Shown: positions 42,928 to 52,674, numbered from the stretch's first letter. The stretch is 64,000 nt of DNA from an uncultured Chromatiaceae bacterium (GCA_937978655.1 CALJUX010000033.1:1-64000); one strand, 5' to 3'. Notes: a model not told the origin generated them from the letters alone. Made by a program: numbers and translations.

Positions 42928-43148
42928 TACCGGTTAGCTGGCGCCGGTTCGTCAGCGCCAGCAAGATGCAGCGCGGTCAGCACCGACTGGCCCCGCAGTG
43001 TTATTGATACAGCGCAGACCAGTCCGGATATTTTTTAAAGACTTTTGCTATGTGTTTTAGTACATTGCTTCCTTTGGGCCATCACAGAGCCCACGCGCTT
43101 TCAGGCGCCAACAGACCACAGAGTCTGAGTTCACCACGGCGAGGATAA

Positions 43149-44798
43149 ATGACAGATAACAAACGACTGGCGACAGCGTCGGAAGAGGCTCTGTGGCGGA
43201 TCTTTACCGTCCCTGAAGCGCCGGATTCGACGCTCAGCATCATCGAACAAAACATTTCGCAGAATTTGGCCGGTTTCCTGCGCGAGAGTATTGTCGCAGT
43301 GGAAAAACCGCTGTGGCAAATCGAACGCGACTTTCAGGCCTATCAGATCCCGGCGGAGCCGAGCTTTGTCTCTGATTATGCTGAAAATATTATGCAAAAG
43401 CTGGTGGCGCATTCGGTTCACACGGCGGCGCCGAGTTTTATCGGCCACATGACCTCAGCCTTACCTTATTTTGTCTTGCCTCTGTCGAAAATGATGGTCG
43501 GGCTGAATCAGAATCTGGTCAAAATCGAAACGTCCAAAGCCTTTACCCCGCTGGAGCGCCAGGTGCTCGGCATGATGCACCATCTGGTGTATGGCGAAAC
43601 CGAAGGCTTCTACAAAAAATGGCAGCATAGCGCCAATCATTCGTTAGGCGCGTTTTGCTCCGGCGGCACTGTCGCCAATATGACCGCGCTGTGGATCGCC
43701 CGTAACCGCTTGCTGAAGCCGGACGGCGATTTTAAAGGCGTGGCCAAAGAAGGCCTGTTCCGTGCCATGCGGCATTATGGCTACGACGATTTGGCCATTC
43801 TGGTATCAGAGCGTGGTCACTATTCGCTGAAAAAAGCTGCTGATTTGCTTGGCATCGGCCGCGATATGCTCATTCCCATTCCAACCGACGACAATAACAA
43901 AGTGGACGTCGTGAAGATGCGCGAAAAAGCGCTGGAACTGCAGGCCCGGCATATCCGCGTGATGGCTATTGTCGGTGTAGCCGGCACCACTGAAACCGGT
44001 AATGTTGACCCTTTGAGCGAACTTGCCGCCCTTGCTGCTGAACTTCAATGCCATTTCCATGTCGACGCGGCCTGGGGCGGTGCGACTTTGTTGTCGGAGA
44101 AATACCGTTATCTGCTCAAAGGCATTGAGCTTGCTGATTCGGTCACTATTGATGCGCACAAACAAATGTACGTGCCGATGGGCGCCGGTATGGTGGTGTT
44201 TAAGCATCCGTCCAGTGCGCATGCGATTGAGCATCACGCCGAATATATTCTGCGTAAGGGCTCCAAAGATTTAGGCAGTCAGACCTTAGAAGGCTCACGC
44301 CCCGGCATGGCGATGCTGGTGCACGCCTGTTTGCAGGTGATTGGCCGCAAAGGTTATGAAATTCTGATCAACCGCTCGTTAGAAAAAGCGCGTTATTTTG
44401 CCGGTCTGATTGATTTACACGCTGATTTTGAATTAGTCACGGCGCCTGAGCTGTGTTTGCTGACCTATCGTTATGTGCCGGCAACGGTGCAACAGGCGAT
44501 GCAAAAAGCCAAAGTAGCCGGCGATGTGGAACGTTTGAAGAAATTCAATGACTTGCTGAGCGGCCTGACCAAGTTTATCCAGAAGCGCCAACGCGAAGAG
44601 GGCAAATCTTTTGTCTCGCGCACCCGCCTGACGCCGGCCCGTTATTATCGGCAGGATACTGTGGTGTTCCGCATCGTACTGGCCAATCCGCTGACCACCG
44701 ATCAAATCCTGCACGACGTGCTGGATGAGCAAATTGAACTGGCGAAAATGGATAAAGAGTTTTTACCGAAGTTACTGCAGCTGGCGCGGGATTATTGA
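43149..44798 (+). CDS. panP: PLP-dependent aspartate 1-decarboxylase PanP
   Basis: PanP is a group II PLP decarboxylase that makes beta-alanine from aspartate for pantothenate/CoA synthesis in Vibrio and other bacteria lacking pyruvoyl PanD. The 549-residue protein contains HMTSALPYFVLPLSKMMVGL, FCSGGTVANMTALW, HVDAAWGG and the PLP lysine in TIDAHKQMYVPMGAG. The long N-terminus and C-terminal region match PanP rather than glutamate decarboxylase. Assignment by similarity of pattern; whether panD exists elsewhere is unknown. GAGGA precedes the ATG. Confidence 0.87.
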   Translation: MTDNKRLATASEEALWRIFTVPEAPDSTLSIIEQNISQNLAGFLRESIVAVEKPLWQIERDFQAYQIPAEPSFVSDYAENIMQKLVAHSVHTAAPSFIGHMTSALPYFVLPLSKMMVGLNQNLVKIETSKAFTPLERQVLGMMHHLVYGETEGFYKKWQHSANHSLGAFCSGGTVANMTALWIARNRLLKPDGDFKGVAKEGLFRAMRHYGYDDLAILVSERGHYSLKKAADLLGIGRDMLIPIPTDDNNKVDVVKMREKALELQARHIRVMAIVGVAGTTETGNVDPLSELAALAAELQCHFHVDAAWGGATLLSEKYRYLLKGIELADSVTIDAHKQMYVPMGAGMVVFKHPSSAHAIEHHAEYILRKGSKDLGSQTLEGSRPGMAMLVHACLQVIGRKGYEILINRSLEKARYFAGLIDLHADFELVTAPELCLLTYRYVPATVQQAMQKAKVAGDVERLKKFNDLLSGLTKFIQKRQREEGKSFVSRTRLTPARYYRQDTVVFRIVLANPLTTDQILHDVLDEQIELAKMDKEFLPKLLQLARDY

Positions 44799-44838
44799 TT
44801 GCTCCGGTTGTATTGCAGCGGTTGTACAGTGATGTTTT

Positions 44839-44866
44839 TAAAAATGGCGGCCTGACCGCCATTTTT
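44839..44866 (+). terminator. Rho-independent terminator after panP
   Basis: AAAAATGGCGGC CTGA CCGCCATTTTT, a strong stem with flanking A and T runs 40 bases after panP. Confidence 0.85.
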
Positions 44867-44912
44867 GATCGTGCAGCTGTTTAGGTCGCATAGAAAAAAC
44901 AGGAGTGTGTCG

Positions 44913-45935
44913 ATGGCGTTATGGTTGAAGCGTGTTGGCCAGTTGCTGGCGGTTGGCGTGGTCTGTTTGGCGACGCTGTGGCCTTTTTATCAGGTCGGTC
45001 AGCAGCAGCTAACCCGGGCAGAACAGGCTCGCATTGACGCACAGCCGGGTGTCAGCCGCAGCAGTTATCAGCCCCGGCTCGACCAGCTGCAGCAAACGGC
45101 GGATTTCAGCACGCTGGCATCGAGCGACATGGCCGGCCGGCGACCGGGTCAACCCGGTAGTGAGCTGGCGCGGCAGTTTCTGCAGCGCCGTTTTACTGAG
45201 CTCGGCATCATTACCGCCGGTACTGCTGGTTTTACACAACGATATCAAACCGCCGGCCAAAGCGATGGCGTGAACTTTATCGGCAAAATCGAGGGGACCG
45301 ACCCGCAGCTGGCGGCCATAGTTCTCACCGCGCATTATGATCATGTTGGTGTGCATCAGGACCGAATGTATCCGGGCGCAGACGATAATGCATCAGGGGT
45401 GGCGGCTTTATTGGCGCTGGCGGCGTATTTTCAGGCGCATCCGCCGCGTCATTCACTGATTTTTGCAGCAGTGGATCATGAAGAACAAGGCATGCATGGC
45501 AGCAAACAGTTATTTGCCGGCAAGTTGTTACAGCCAAAGCAAGTGGCGCTGAACGTTAATCTGGATATGTTAAGCCGTGATACTAAAGCGCAGCTATTTG
45601 CCGTCGGCACTTATCAGCATCCGGCGTTGTTGCCGCTGTTACAGCCGTTGCAGCAGGGCAGCCTGGTGGCACTGAAGTTTGGCCATGACAGACCTGCAGC
45701 AGTGGCAGGACGGGTGCAGGACTGGAGTGATGCCAGTGATCACGGCATTTTTGCCGCAGAAGGGGGGCCTTTTGTTTATTTCGGCGTGCCGGACCACCCG
45801 GACTATCATCAGCCGACAGATACGTTCGAGCGCGCTGATATTGGTTTTTACCATAAAGTCAGCGACACCATTTTGTCCGCGTTGTTGCTGCTGGACCAGG
45901 CGGATTTGAGCGCGCTGCGCCAGAAAAACCAGTGA
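44913..45935 (+). CDS. M28 family zinc metallopeptidase
   Basis: This is a 340-residue aminopeptidase-like protein with an N-terminal membrane anchor or signal (residues 5-25), so it acts in the periplasm or at the membrane. Zinc-site motifs of M28 are visible: LTAHYDHVGV, GADDNASGVAALL, FAAVDHEEQGMHGSK, LNVNLDMLSRD and the late DHPDYHQPTDT. ATG 44913 is chosen because CAGGAG lies just upstream; an extension to 44865 would overlap the panP terminator. Substrate unknown. Confidence 0.87.
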   Translation: MALWLKRVGQLLAVGVVCLATLWPFYQVGQQQLTRAEQARIDAQPGVSRSSYQPRLDQLQQTADFSTLASSDMAGRRPGQPGSELARQFLQRRFTELGIITAGTAGFTQRYQTAGQSDGVNFIGKIEGTDPQLAAIVLTAHYDHVGVHQDRMYPGADDNASGVAALLALAAYFQAHPPRHSLIFAAVDHEEQGMHGSKQLFAGKLLQPKQVALNVNLDMLSRDTKAQLFAVGTYQHPALLPLLQPLQQGSLVALKFGHDRPAAVAGRVQDWSDASDHGIFAAEGGPFVYFGVPDHPDYHQPTDTFERADIGFYHKVSDTILSALLLLDQADLSALRQKNQ

Positions 45936-45939
45936 TAAT

Positions 45940-46854
45940 TTAGATGTGCTGTAGCAGCCATGCCCACAGCGGCAAGGTGATAAAACTCAGCAGCAGACCA
46001 AAACCGACCAGCGCCGCCACCAGCCGTGGCGCCAGGCCTGCCATCATCGCAATAGCGCCGGCGGAGATCATCGGTGGCATTGCTGCTTCAAATACCGACA
46101 CCTGCACCGCTTTGCCCGATAACCCCAGTAGCAGGGCGCCACAAAGCACCAACAGCGGCATCAATAGCAGTTTAATGCCAAGGCCGCTTAACAGTGGCGA
46201 TAAGCGCTCACCAGCCAGTGAAAACTTCAGCTGAAAACCCACCGCAAACATAATCAGCGGCACCAGTGTCGCGGCCAGATTATCCAGTGTGGTTTGCAGC
46301 AGTGGCGGATAAGTCCAGGCTTTGAGCGATAACCCGACCACAAGCGCCAGAAATGGTGGAAAGGTCAGGATGCGCATCGCCATCGCGGCAGCCGATACTT
46401 TGCTTTGCGCCGCGTTCACGCCATACAGCGCCGCCAGAATAGTTGACCAGGTGGCCAGCGCGACAAAAGAGCCGATTTGGTCGTAAATCATCGCATAAGG
46501 CAGCCAGTCACCGCCAAACAGCGCTTCAATCATCGGAAAACCGAGGAAAGACGTGTTGCCCAGCGGCAATACAATCAACAGCGCCACGATGATGTCACGT
46601 GACCAGTGCAGCAAGCGGCCGAGCGTGACAATCAAAGCACTGACGATGAACAATAAAATCCACGGTACTAAAGCTGGAATAAGCAAATCCCAGGAGAAGT
46701 GCAGTGCTGGGATTTTCTGCAGCACCAGCGCTGGCAGCGCGACATACATGACAAAAGTGTTCAGCACGACCGGCGTTTCAGCCGGGAATTTTGGCACCCG
46801 GCGCATGGCAAACCCCAGGCTCAGGTAAATCAGGATCAGGATAAAATTGTCCAC
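45940..46854 (-). CDS. AEC family transporter (auxin efflux carrier type)
   Basis: This is a 304-residue protein with about ten hydrophobic helices arranged in two halves separated by a polar segment. FVMYVALPALVLQKIP and LGNTSFLGFPMIEALFG match the AEC / malonate-type permease pattern. Family members export or import organic acids and amino acids; the substrate here is unknown. The start codon is GTG 46854. It is convergent with the M28 peptidase gene, 4 bases apart. Confidence 0.86.
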   Translation of the reverse strand: MDNFILILIYLSLGFAMRRVPKFPAETPVVLNTFVMYVALPALVLQKIPALHFSWDLLIPALVPWILLFIVSALIVTLGRLLHWSRDIIVALLIVLPLGNTSFLGFPMIEALFGGDWLPYAMIYDQIGSFVALATWSTILAALYGVNAAQSKVSAAAMAMRILTFPPFLALVVGLSLKAWTYPPLLQTTLDNLAATLVPLIMFAVGFQLKFSLAGERLSPLLSGLGIKLLLMPLLVLCGALLLGLSGKAVQVSVFEAAMPPMISAGAIAMMAGLAPRLVAALVGFGLLLSFITLPLWAWLLQHI

Positions 46855-46922
46855 GGGGCAATAAATCTCAGAATAGAAGGCAACAGGCTCTGCAGGAGAT
46901 TACCGGTTTTTCAACCACTTGC

Positions 46923-47291
46923 CTATGCGACTTCGGTGGAAGCTGGCAGTGGTGAGTCGATTGCGCTTTGAGGTGCAGGACTATGCAGCAGCCAGTCGGG
47001 CTGCCAATGCCCCTGGACCAGCCGTTCTTTATCGGTTTTTTTAAGCTGTTTTAACTGATATTCCAGCATGCTGGCATGGCTGCGGTTACAGGCAGCAAAG
47101 GTCCAGACCAAGGTCAACGGGCCTTTGCCACGCAAAGCTCTGGCCCCGCCGGCAAGCTCGCCGCGGTGCTGGCGCAGCCGGCGCTGTGGATCTGTCGAAA
47201 TACCGGCATAGAGGCTGCCGCTGCCGGTTCGCACCAGATAAAGCTGCCACTGCGACGCCTCTGCTGTTTCTGCTATAATCGCGCTCTGCAA
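46923..47291 (-). CDS. GIY-YIG nuclease-domain protein (YhbQ-like)
   Basis: This protein of about 122 residues carries a GIY-YIG domain of the YhbQ/UPF0213 type: QLYLVRTGSGSLYAGISTDPQRRLRQHRGE, with YLV / YAGIS in place of canonical GIY / YIG, then LEYQLKQLKKTDKERL. The function of this family is unclear. TTG 47291 is chosen because AGGAG (minus strand, 47301-47297) is 5 bases upstream; an in-frame TTG at 47333 would overlap the helicase start. A proline/serine-rich tail follows. Confidence 0.8.
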   Translation of the reverse strand: MQSAIIAETAEASQWQLYLVRTGSGSLYAGISTDPQRRLRQHRGELAGGARALRGKGPLTLVWTFAACNRSHASMLEYQLKQLKKTDKERLVQGHWQPDWLLHSPAPQSAIDSPLPASTEVA

Positions 47292-47327
47292 TGCGGCTCC
47301 TGCAGCTGGTTTTTTATTTGAGGTGTT

Positions 47328-48614
47328 ATGCAATTTACCGATTTGGCCCTTGCGCCGCCTATTCTAACGGCCATCGCCGAACAAGGCTATCAGACGCCAA
47401 CGCCTATCCAGCAACAAACCATTCCGCTGATTTTACAGGGCAAAGATGTGTTAGGTGGTGCCCAGACCGGCACCGGCAAAACCGCCGCTTTTACCTTACC
47501 TATTTTACAAAAGCTCAGCAGTGAACCCACGCCCTTAGTGGCGAAACAGGTGCGCTGCCTGATTTTAACGCCAACGCGTGAACTGGCGCAGCAAGTTGCC
47601 GACAACGTTGCCGCCTATGCGCGCCATCTGCCGCTGAAAACCGCGGTGTTTTATGGCGGCGTGTCGGTGAATCCGCAGCTGGAGCAAGCCGCTGGGGGCC
47701 TCGACATTCTGATCGCGACACCGGGGCGTTTGCTTGACCACTTGCATCAGCAGAGCATCAGCCTGTATCAGCTGGAAGTATTGGTACTGGATGAAGCCGA
47801 CCGGATGCTCGATATGGGCTTTATCCACGATATTCGCCGCATTATGGCGAAGTTACCGCCTAAACGGCAGACGTTGTTTTTCTCGGCTACTTTTTCGCCG
47901 GAGATCAAAACGCTGGCTGACTCTTTGTTGGATAATCCGGTATTGGTGGAAGTGGCGAAGGCTAACTCGACTGCTGCAGGCGTGGAGCAGCTGGCGTATC
48001 GGGTCGATTCGCAGCGCAAACGTGAACTGATTTCTGAAGTCATCGGCAAAAAGAACTGGCAACAGGTGCTGATTTTCAGCCGTACCAAGTTTGGTGCCGA
48101 CCGTTTAAGCAAGCAGTTACAGCTTGATGGCATCGATGCCCAGGCCATTCATGGCGATAAAAGCCAGGGCCACCGCACTAAGGTGCTGCAGGATTTTAAA
48201 GAAGGCAAAGTGCGGGTGCTGGTGGCAACCGACATCGCGGCGCGAGGCCTGGATATTGAAGAGCTGCCGATAGTGGTCAATTACGACCTGCCGCATCAGG
48301 CGGAAGATTATGTGCACCGCATCGGTCGCACCGGCCGGGCCGGTAACGTCGGCCTTGCCGTCACACTGGTGACGCCGGACGATTTACCGATGCTCAAAGA
48401 GATTGAGCTGCTGACCAAGCAGGTCATCACCCAACAGGTGTTTCCCGGCTACGAACACGACCCGCGCTTTAATCATTCCAGCAAAGGCACGCACAAAGCG
48501 GCTGACGAGCAGGATGACGATAAACCGAAAAAGAAATTTTCTAATAACCGCAAGTTGTCGCAGGAAAAAGCGCGGCTGCGCGCCGAACTGACCGGGAAAA
48601 AACGCCCGCGTTAA
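47328..48614 (+). CDS. rhlE: DEAD-box RNA helicase, RhlE-type
   Basis: This is a 428-residue ATP-dependent RNA helicase. Motifs in order: Q-motif GYQTPTPIQQQTIP, Walker A AQTGTGKT, PTRELAQQ, TPGRLLDHL, DEAD (VLDEADRMLDMGF), SAT, then ARGLDIE and HRIGRTGRAG. The MQFTDLALAPPIL opening and MLDMGF fit RhlE. A lysine-rich basic tail of about 45 residues ends the protein. Only 36 bases separate its start from the divergent GIY-YIG start, so its promoter must overlap that gene. Confidence 0.92.
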   Translation: MQFTDLALAPPILTAIAEQGYQTPTPIQQQTIPLILQGKDVLGGAQTGTGKTAAFTLPILQKLSSEPTPLVAKQVRCLILTPTRELAQQVADNVAAYARHLPLKTAVFYGGVSVNPQLEQAAGGLDILIATPGRLLDHLHQQSISLYQLEVLVLDEADRMLDMGFIHDIRRIMAKLPPKRQTLFFSATFSPEIKTLADSLLDNPVLVEVAKANSTAAGVEQLAYRVDSQRKRELISEVIGKKNWQQVLIFSRTKFGADRLSKQLQLDGIDAQAIHGDKSQGHRTKVLQDFKEGKVRVLVATDIAARGLDIEELPIVVNYDLPHQAEDYVHRIGRTGRAGNVGLAVTLVTPDDLPMLKEIELLTKQVITQQVFPGYEHDPRFNHSSKGTHKAADEQDDDKPKKKFSNNRKLSQEKARLRAELTGKKRPR

Positions 48615-48625
48615 GCGGGCGTTTT
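48600..48625 (+). terminator. Rho-independent terminator at the rhlE end
   Basis: AAACGCCCGC GTTAA GCGGGCGTTTT overlaps the last codons and stop of rhlE, with A and T runs on both sides; it may also serve the convergent GNAT gene. Confidence 0.82.
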
Positions 48626-48638
48626 GCGATTAAAAATC

Positions 48639-49160
48639 TTAATCATCCTGCGGTTGCAACGGGGTTGGCAGCGTCAGCTGATAAAAGGCCAAATCCAGCC
48701 AGCGGCCGAATTTAAAGCCGGCCTGGCTGATAGTGCCGCTGTGGACAAAACCCAGTTTCTGATGCAACGCGATACTGCCGCTGTTGCTGGCATCAATACC
48801 ACCAATTAATAAGTGATAACCCTGAGCTTTTGCCGCTTCAATCAACAGCTGCAACATCTGTTTGCCAAGGCCTTTGCCCTGATGCGCCGGATGCACATAG
48901 ACTGAATGTTCGACTGAATACTTAAAGGCCGGAAAAGCCCGGAAAGTGCCGTAACTGCCAAAAGCCAGTAGGGTCCCGTCGTCGGCTTTGAGGCCAATCA
49001 CCGGGAAATTGCCAGCTGCTTTGTTGGCGAACCACTGCTGCATCGTCGCCAGCGTGCGCGGCTTGTATTCATACAGGGCCGTGGTATGCAAAATGGCGTG
49101 GTTAAAGATCTCGAGGATCTGCGCCGCGTCGGACTCATACTGACACTGAATAATCTGCAT
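48639..49160 (-). CDS. GNAT N-acetyltransferase, phosphinothricin-acetyltransferase type
   Basis: This is a 173-residue acetyltransferase. The acetyl-CoA loop is HPAHQGKGLGKQMLQLLI, flanked by EHSVYVHP and the late GGIDASNSGSIALHQKLGF, the arrangement of the Pat/bar-like GNAT subgroup. The natural substrate is unknown, probably an amino acid analogue or methionine sulfoximine-like compound by family precedent. It is convergent with rhlE and 23 bases downstream of ppiC on the same strand. Confidence 0.87.
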   Translation of the reverse strand: MQIIQCQYESDAAQILEIFNHAILHTTALYEYKPRTLATMQQWFANKAAGNFPVIGLKADDGTLLAFGSYGTFRAFPAFKYSVEHSVYVHPAHQGKGLGKQMLQLLIEAAKAQGYHLLIGGIDASNSGSIALHQKLGFVHSGTISQAGFKFGRWLDLAFYQLTLPTPLQPQDD

Positions 49161-49183
49161 GCAGGGCTCGCTTGAAGTGCGCC

Positions 49184-49462
49184 TCAGGCGCGATATAAGG
49201 TTTTAATCAGGTGGAAACCAAACTGGGTTTTCACCGGGCCATGCACTTCCAGTACCGGCTTTTTGAATACCACTTCATCAAAGGCTTTGACCATCTGACC
49301 CGGTCTGAACTCACCGAGATCACCACCTTTTTTACCGGAAGGACATAAAGAATGTTTCTTCGCCAGGTCCTGAAAATTGGCACCTTTGGCCAGTTGTTTT
49401 TTCAGTTGTTCCGCTTCTTCCTGGGTCTTCACCAGGATATGACATGCACAGGCTTTGGCCAT
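49184..49462 (-). CDS. ppiC: parvulin peptidyl-prolyl isomerase PpiC
   Basis: This is a 92-residue single-domain parvulin. It opens MAKACACHILVKTQEEAEQL and contains FQDLAKKHSLCPSG, GGDLGEFRPGQMV and the ending TQFGFHLIKTLYR, closely matching E. coli PpiC. No signal peptide, so it is cytoplasmic. The GGAGTACTC region upstream supplies the ribosome site. It may be co-transcribed with the GNAT gene. Confidence 0.95.
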   Translation of the reverse strand: MAKACACHILVKTQEEAEQLKKQLAKGANFQDLAKKHSLCPSGKKGGDLGEFRPGQMVKAFDEVVFKKPVLEVHGPVKTQFGFHLIKTLYRA

Positions 49463-49678
49463 ATTGAGTACTCCTACTACTTAAATTGAGCAGCTCTGCC
49501 ATCCGGGGCGGACCTTTTGCATTGGGGGCGTAGTTTAATCGAAAACAGCGCTAAAAAAAATATGCAGCGCGGACCAGTTTAATTGTGTTTTTTTTGTGCA
49601 GCCTTGGTTAAGGTGGAAGCTGTTGCTGACAACATTATTTAAGCTTCTGTTTTATAAAAATAAAAAAGGGGAACTTTG

Positions 49679-51490
49679 ATGTGGAAATGGTTTGGGCGTT
49701 TATTACTGCTGGCGCTTTTGGTGCTGGCTGCCTTTGTTGTTAATGCGATTTGGTTTAAGCCAATCTCCAGCCGGGTGTTTTATGAACGAGTCTTTCTCGA
49801 ATTTGGCCTGCAAAGCCCGGAGCTGCTTAGTCAGTTGCGGTTGCTGGAAGGCTTTGGCATCCGCGGGCATAACGCCGAGCTGGATGACCGCTCGCAGGCC
49901 AGTGGCGACAAGCAGTTCGCCAAATTAAATACAGATCTGGCGACTTTGCGCAGTTACGACCGAGGCAGCATGACCGACGCTGAAAAGCTGAACTACGACA
50001 TGCTGGAATGGTTTATGGCGCATCAGGCCGAAGGCGAAAAATGGCGCTACCACGACTATCCGGTCAATCAGTTGTTTGGTGTGCAGAATATGTTGCCGCG
50101 TTTTATGGTCAACACCCATCAGCTGAAAGATAAAACCGATGCAGAACAATATATTAGTCGTTTAAATCAGTTTGACCGGGTGTTTGGCCAAGTGGTGGAG
50201 GATTTAAATATCCGCGCTGCTAAAGGTGTGGTGCCACCGCGTTTTGTGTTGGAAAAAGTACTCACTGAAGTCAAAGGCCTCACGTCTGGTGCGGTCGAAC
50301 AGCAATTGTTGTATACCCACTTCACCACTGCCATTGCCAAAATCGAAGGTCTGTCTGAGGCAGATCGCACCAAGCTGACCGCTCAGGTCAAAGTGGCAAT
50401 AGAACAATCGGTATTGCCGGGTTATCAGAAGCTGACGGGTTACCTGACGGATACAGTGGCCACGGCAACGACCGATGATGGCGTCTGGAAGTTACCTGAC
50501 GGCGAGCAATATTACGCTTATGCACTGAAACAGCACACCACCGCGGACCTTACGCCGGAACAAATCCATCAGATGGGCCTTGCTGAAGTGGCGCGAATTC
50601 AGCAGGAAATGCTGGCTATTTTGCAGGCGCAAGGCATCAGTGGTGACAATGTTGCCCAGATGATGACAGCGTTAGGCGACGACCCAAGGTTCTTATACCC
50701 GGACAGCAATGAAGGCCGGCAGCAAATTCTGGCCGACTATAAAACCATCCTCGCCGATATTGAGACCAAACTGGCGCCGGCTTTTCATATCAGGCCTAAA
50801 GCGGCGATGGACGTGCAGCGCGTGCCGGAGTTTGCTGAAAAAACTTCGGCCGGCGCCTATTACAACGCTCCGGCGATGGACGGTTCGCGCCCTGGCGTGT
50901 TTTTTGCCAATCTGTACGATATTCGCGCCACGCCGAAATTTGGCATGAAAACGCTGGCGGTGCATGAAGGTATTCCGGGCCATCATTTCCAAATTGCCAT
51001 TCAGCAGGAACTTAAAGGCTTGCCGACCTTTCGCAATATTCTGCCTTTTACTGTCTATGCCGAAGGCTGGGCGCTTTATACCGAACGACTGATGGCCGAG
51101 CTGGGTTTGTATCAAGACGACCCCTTCGGCGATTTAGGTCGGCTGCAGGCGGAATTATTCCGCGCCATCCGGCTGGTGGTGGATACCGGCATTCACCACA
51201 AACGTTGGACACGGGAACAGGCGATTGCTTATATGTCCGGCAATGCCGGCATGGCAAAATCTGATGTGGAGTCGGAGATTGAGCGTTATATCGTGATGCC
51301 GGGCCAGGCCTGTGCTTATAAAGTCGGCATGATGAAACTGCTTGAACTGCGCAGCAAAGCACAGCAGGAACTGGGCGATAAGTTTAAGCTGACCGATTTC
51401 CACGATGTAGTGCTGCAAAACGGTTCTATGCCGCTGGCAATTCTGGATCGGGTGGTGGAGCAATATATCGCGGCGAAAAAGGCCAGCTGA
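49679..51490 (+). CDS. DUF885 family metallopeptidase-like lipo/membrane-anchored protein
   Basis: This is a 603-residue protein with an N-terminal membrane anchor or signal (residues 3-24) and a large helical DUF885 domain. The motif AVHEGIPGHHFQ carries the HExxxH zinc-like site, followed by YAEGWALYTERL. Related proteins are annotated as metallocarboxypeptidases, but substrates are unproven. ATG 49679 is chosen because AAGGGGA lies upstream; the adjacent TTG at 49676 is not needed. The preceding 216-base gap has AT-rich sequence and no other signal I recognise. Confidence 0.87.
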   Translation: MWKWFGRLLLLALLVLAAFVVNAIWFKPISSRVFYERVFLEFGLQSPELLSQLRLLEGFGIRGHNAELDDRSQASGDKQFAKLNTDLATLRSYDRGSMTDAEKLNYDMLEWFMAHQAEGEKWRYHDYPVNQLFGVQNMLPRFMVNTHQLKDKTDAEQYISRLNQFDRVFGQVVEDLNIRAAKGVVPPRFVLEKVLTEVKGLTSGAVEQQLLYTHFTTAIAKIEGLSEADRTKLTAQVKVAIEQSVLPGYQKLTGYLTDTVATATTDDGVWKLPDGEQYYAYALKQHTTADLTPEQIHQMGLAEVARIQQEMLAILQAQGISGDNVAQMMTALGDDPRFLYPDSNEGRQQILADYKTILADIETKLAPAFHIRPKAAMDVQRVPEFAEKTSAGAYYNAPAMDGSRPGVFFANLYDIRATPKFGMKTLAVHEGIPGHHFQIAIQQELKGLPTFRNILPFTVYAEGWALYTERLMAELGLYQDDPFGDLGRLQAELFRAIRLVVDTGIHHKRWTREQAIAYMSGNAGMAKSDVESEIERYIVMPGQACAYKVGMMKLLELRSKAQQELGDKFKLTDFHDVVLQNGSMPLAILDRVVEQYIAAKKAS

Positions 51491-51511
51491 TGGTTCTGGC
51501 TATTGGCTGTT

Positions 51512-51537
51512 AAAAAGGCGCCTTGTGGCGCCTTTTC
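51512..51537. terminator. terminator between the DUF885 gene and aguA
   Basis: AAAAAGGCGCC TTGT GGCGCCTTTT, a perfect GC-rich stem with A and T flanks, serving the two convergent genes. Confidence 0.85.
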
Positions 51538-51552
51538 ACTGAAGGGCTGAAC

Positions 51553-52674
51553 TTACGCCGGTTGTTGCTGCGTGATGCAGTGGACGTTGCCACCACCAAG
51601 CAGAATTTCCCGGCCAGGTACCGTCACCACCTGATGTTGCGGGAATACTTTGGCCAGAATAGCAGCGGCCACTTTATCCATCGGGTCATCAAATGTGGGC
51701 AGTATTAAGCCACCATTACACAGATAGAAGTTGATGTAAGAGCCGGCCAGACGCGCTTGCGCTTCACGCGGCACCGCAGCGCCGGTCAGGTCCACACTGG
51801 CGTATTCTTCGGCTTTGGCCAGCAACGGGCCCGGCACCGGCAGTTTATGTACGATAAAAGGCCGGCCTTTGGCGTCTGTGCTGTTTTCCAGCACCGTCAG
51901 CGCGGCGCGCGAGCGGGCATATTGCGGGTCGGTTTCATCATCAGTCCAGGCCAGCAGCACTTCGCCAGGCCGCACAAAACAACACATATTATCGACATGG
52001 CCATCGGTCTCGTCGTTATAAATGCCGTCTTCCAGCCAAATGACTTTGTCGATGCCAAGGTAATCGCTGAGTTGTTGCTCGATCTGCGTTTTGCTTAAGT
52101 GCGGGTTGCGGTTAGGGTTCAGTAAACACTCGGCGGTGGTCAGCAAAGTGCCTTCGCCGTCGGTATGAATAGCACCGCCTTCAAGCACAAAACCTTCAGT
52201 GCGATAACGTGGCAGCCCTTCAATATTCAACACTTTTTGCGCGACCTGGTCGTCCAGATCCCAAGGGAAATACAAGCCGCCGTTGAGGCCGCCCCAGGCG
52301 TTAAAGGTCCAGTCGATGCCACGCACTTCTTTGCCGTTGGTGACAAAGGTCGGGCCGGTATCGCGACACCAGGCGTCGTTATTGGAAACTTCCACCACCC
52401 GGATTGGATGGGCGGTTTCCTGCAGGCTCAGCTGAGCCTGTGCATTGGCAAACTGGCGGGCAGATGCCATTACTGTGACCGGCTCAAAGCGGGCGATGGC
52501 GCGGATCACCGCACAAAATGCCTGCTGGGCCGGTTTAGCGCCCAGACGCCAGTTATCGGTACGTTCCGGCCACACCAGCCAGGTTTGTTTATGGCGGGCC
52601 CATTCGGCCGGCATATAAAAACCATCGGCGCGGGGCGTGCTGGTTAAAGTGCGATCAGAGATATATCCGCTCAC
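51553..52674 (-). CDS. aguA: agmatine deiminase AguA
   Basis: AguA hydrolyses agmatine to N-carbamoylputrescine and ammonia. The 373-residue guanidino-group deiminase has TPRADGFYMPAEW, WCRDTGPTFV, EDGIYNDETDGHVDNMC and the nucleophilic cysteine in GGGNVHCITQQ near the C-terminus. The start is GTG 52674 with AAGGA about 10 bases upstream. It lies downstream of aguB on the same strand, giving a two-step route from agmatine to putrescine. Confidence 0.95.
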   Translation of the reverse strand: MSGYISDRTLTSTPRADGFYMPAEWARHKQTWLVWPERTDNWRLGAKPAQQAFCAVIRAIARFEPVTVMASARQFANAQAQLSLQETAHPIRVVEVSNNDAWCRDTGPTFVTNGKEVRGIDWTFNAWGGLNGGLYFPWDLDDQVAQKVLNIEGLPRYRTEGFVLEGGAIHTDGEGTLLTTAECLLNPNRNPHLSKTQIEQQLSDYLGIDKVIWLEDGIYNDETDGHVDNMCCFVRPGEVLLAWTDDETDPQYARSRAALTVLENSTDAKGRPFIVHKLPVPGPLLAKAEEYASVDLTGAAVPREAQARLAGSYINFYLCNGGLILPTFDDPMDKVAAAILAKVFPQHQVVTVPGREILLGGGNVHCITQQQPA

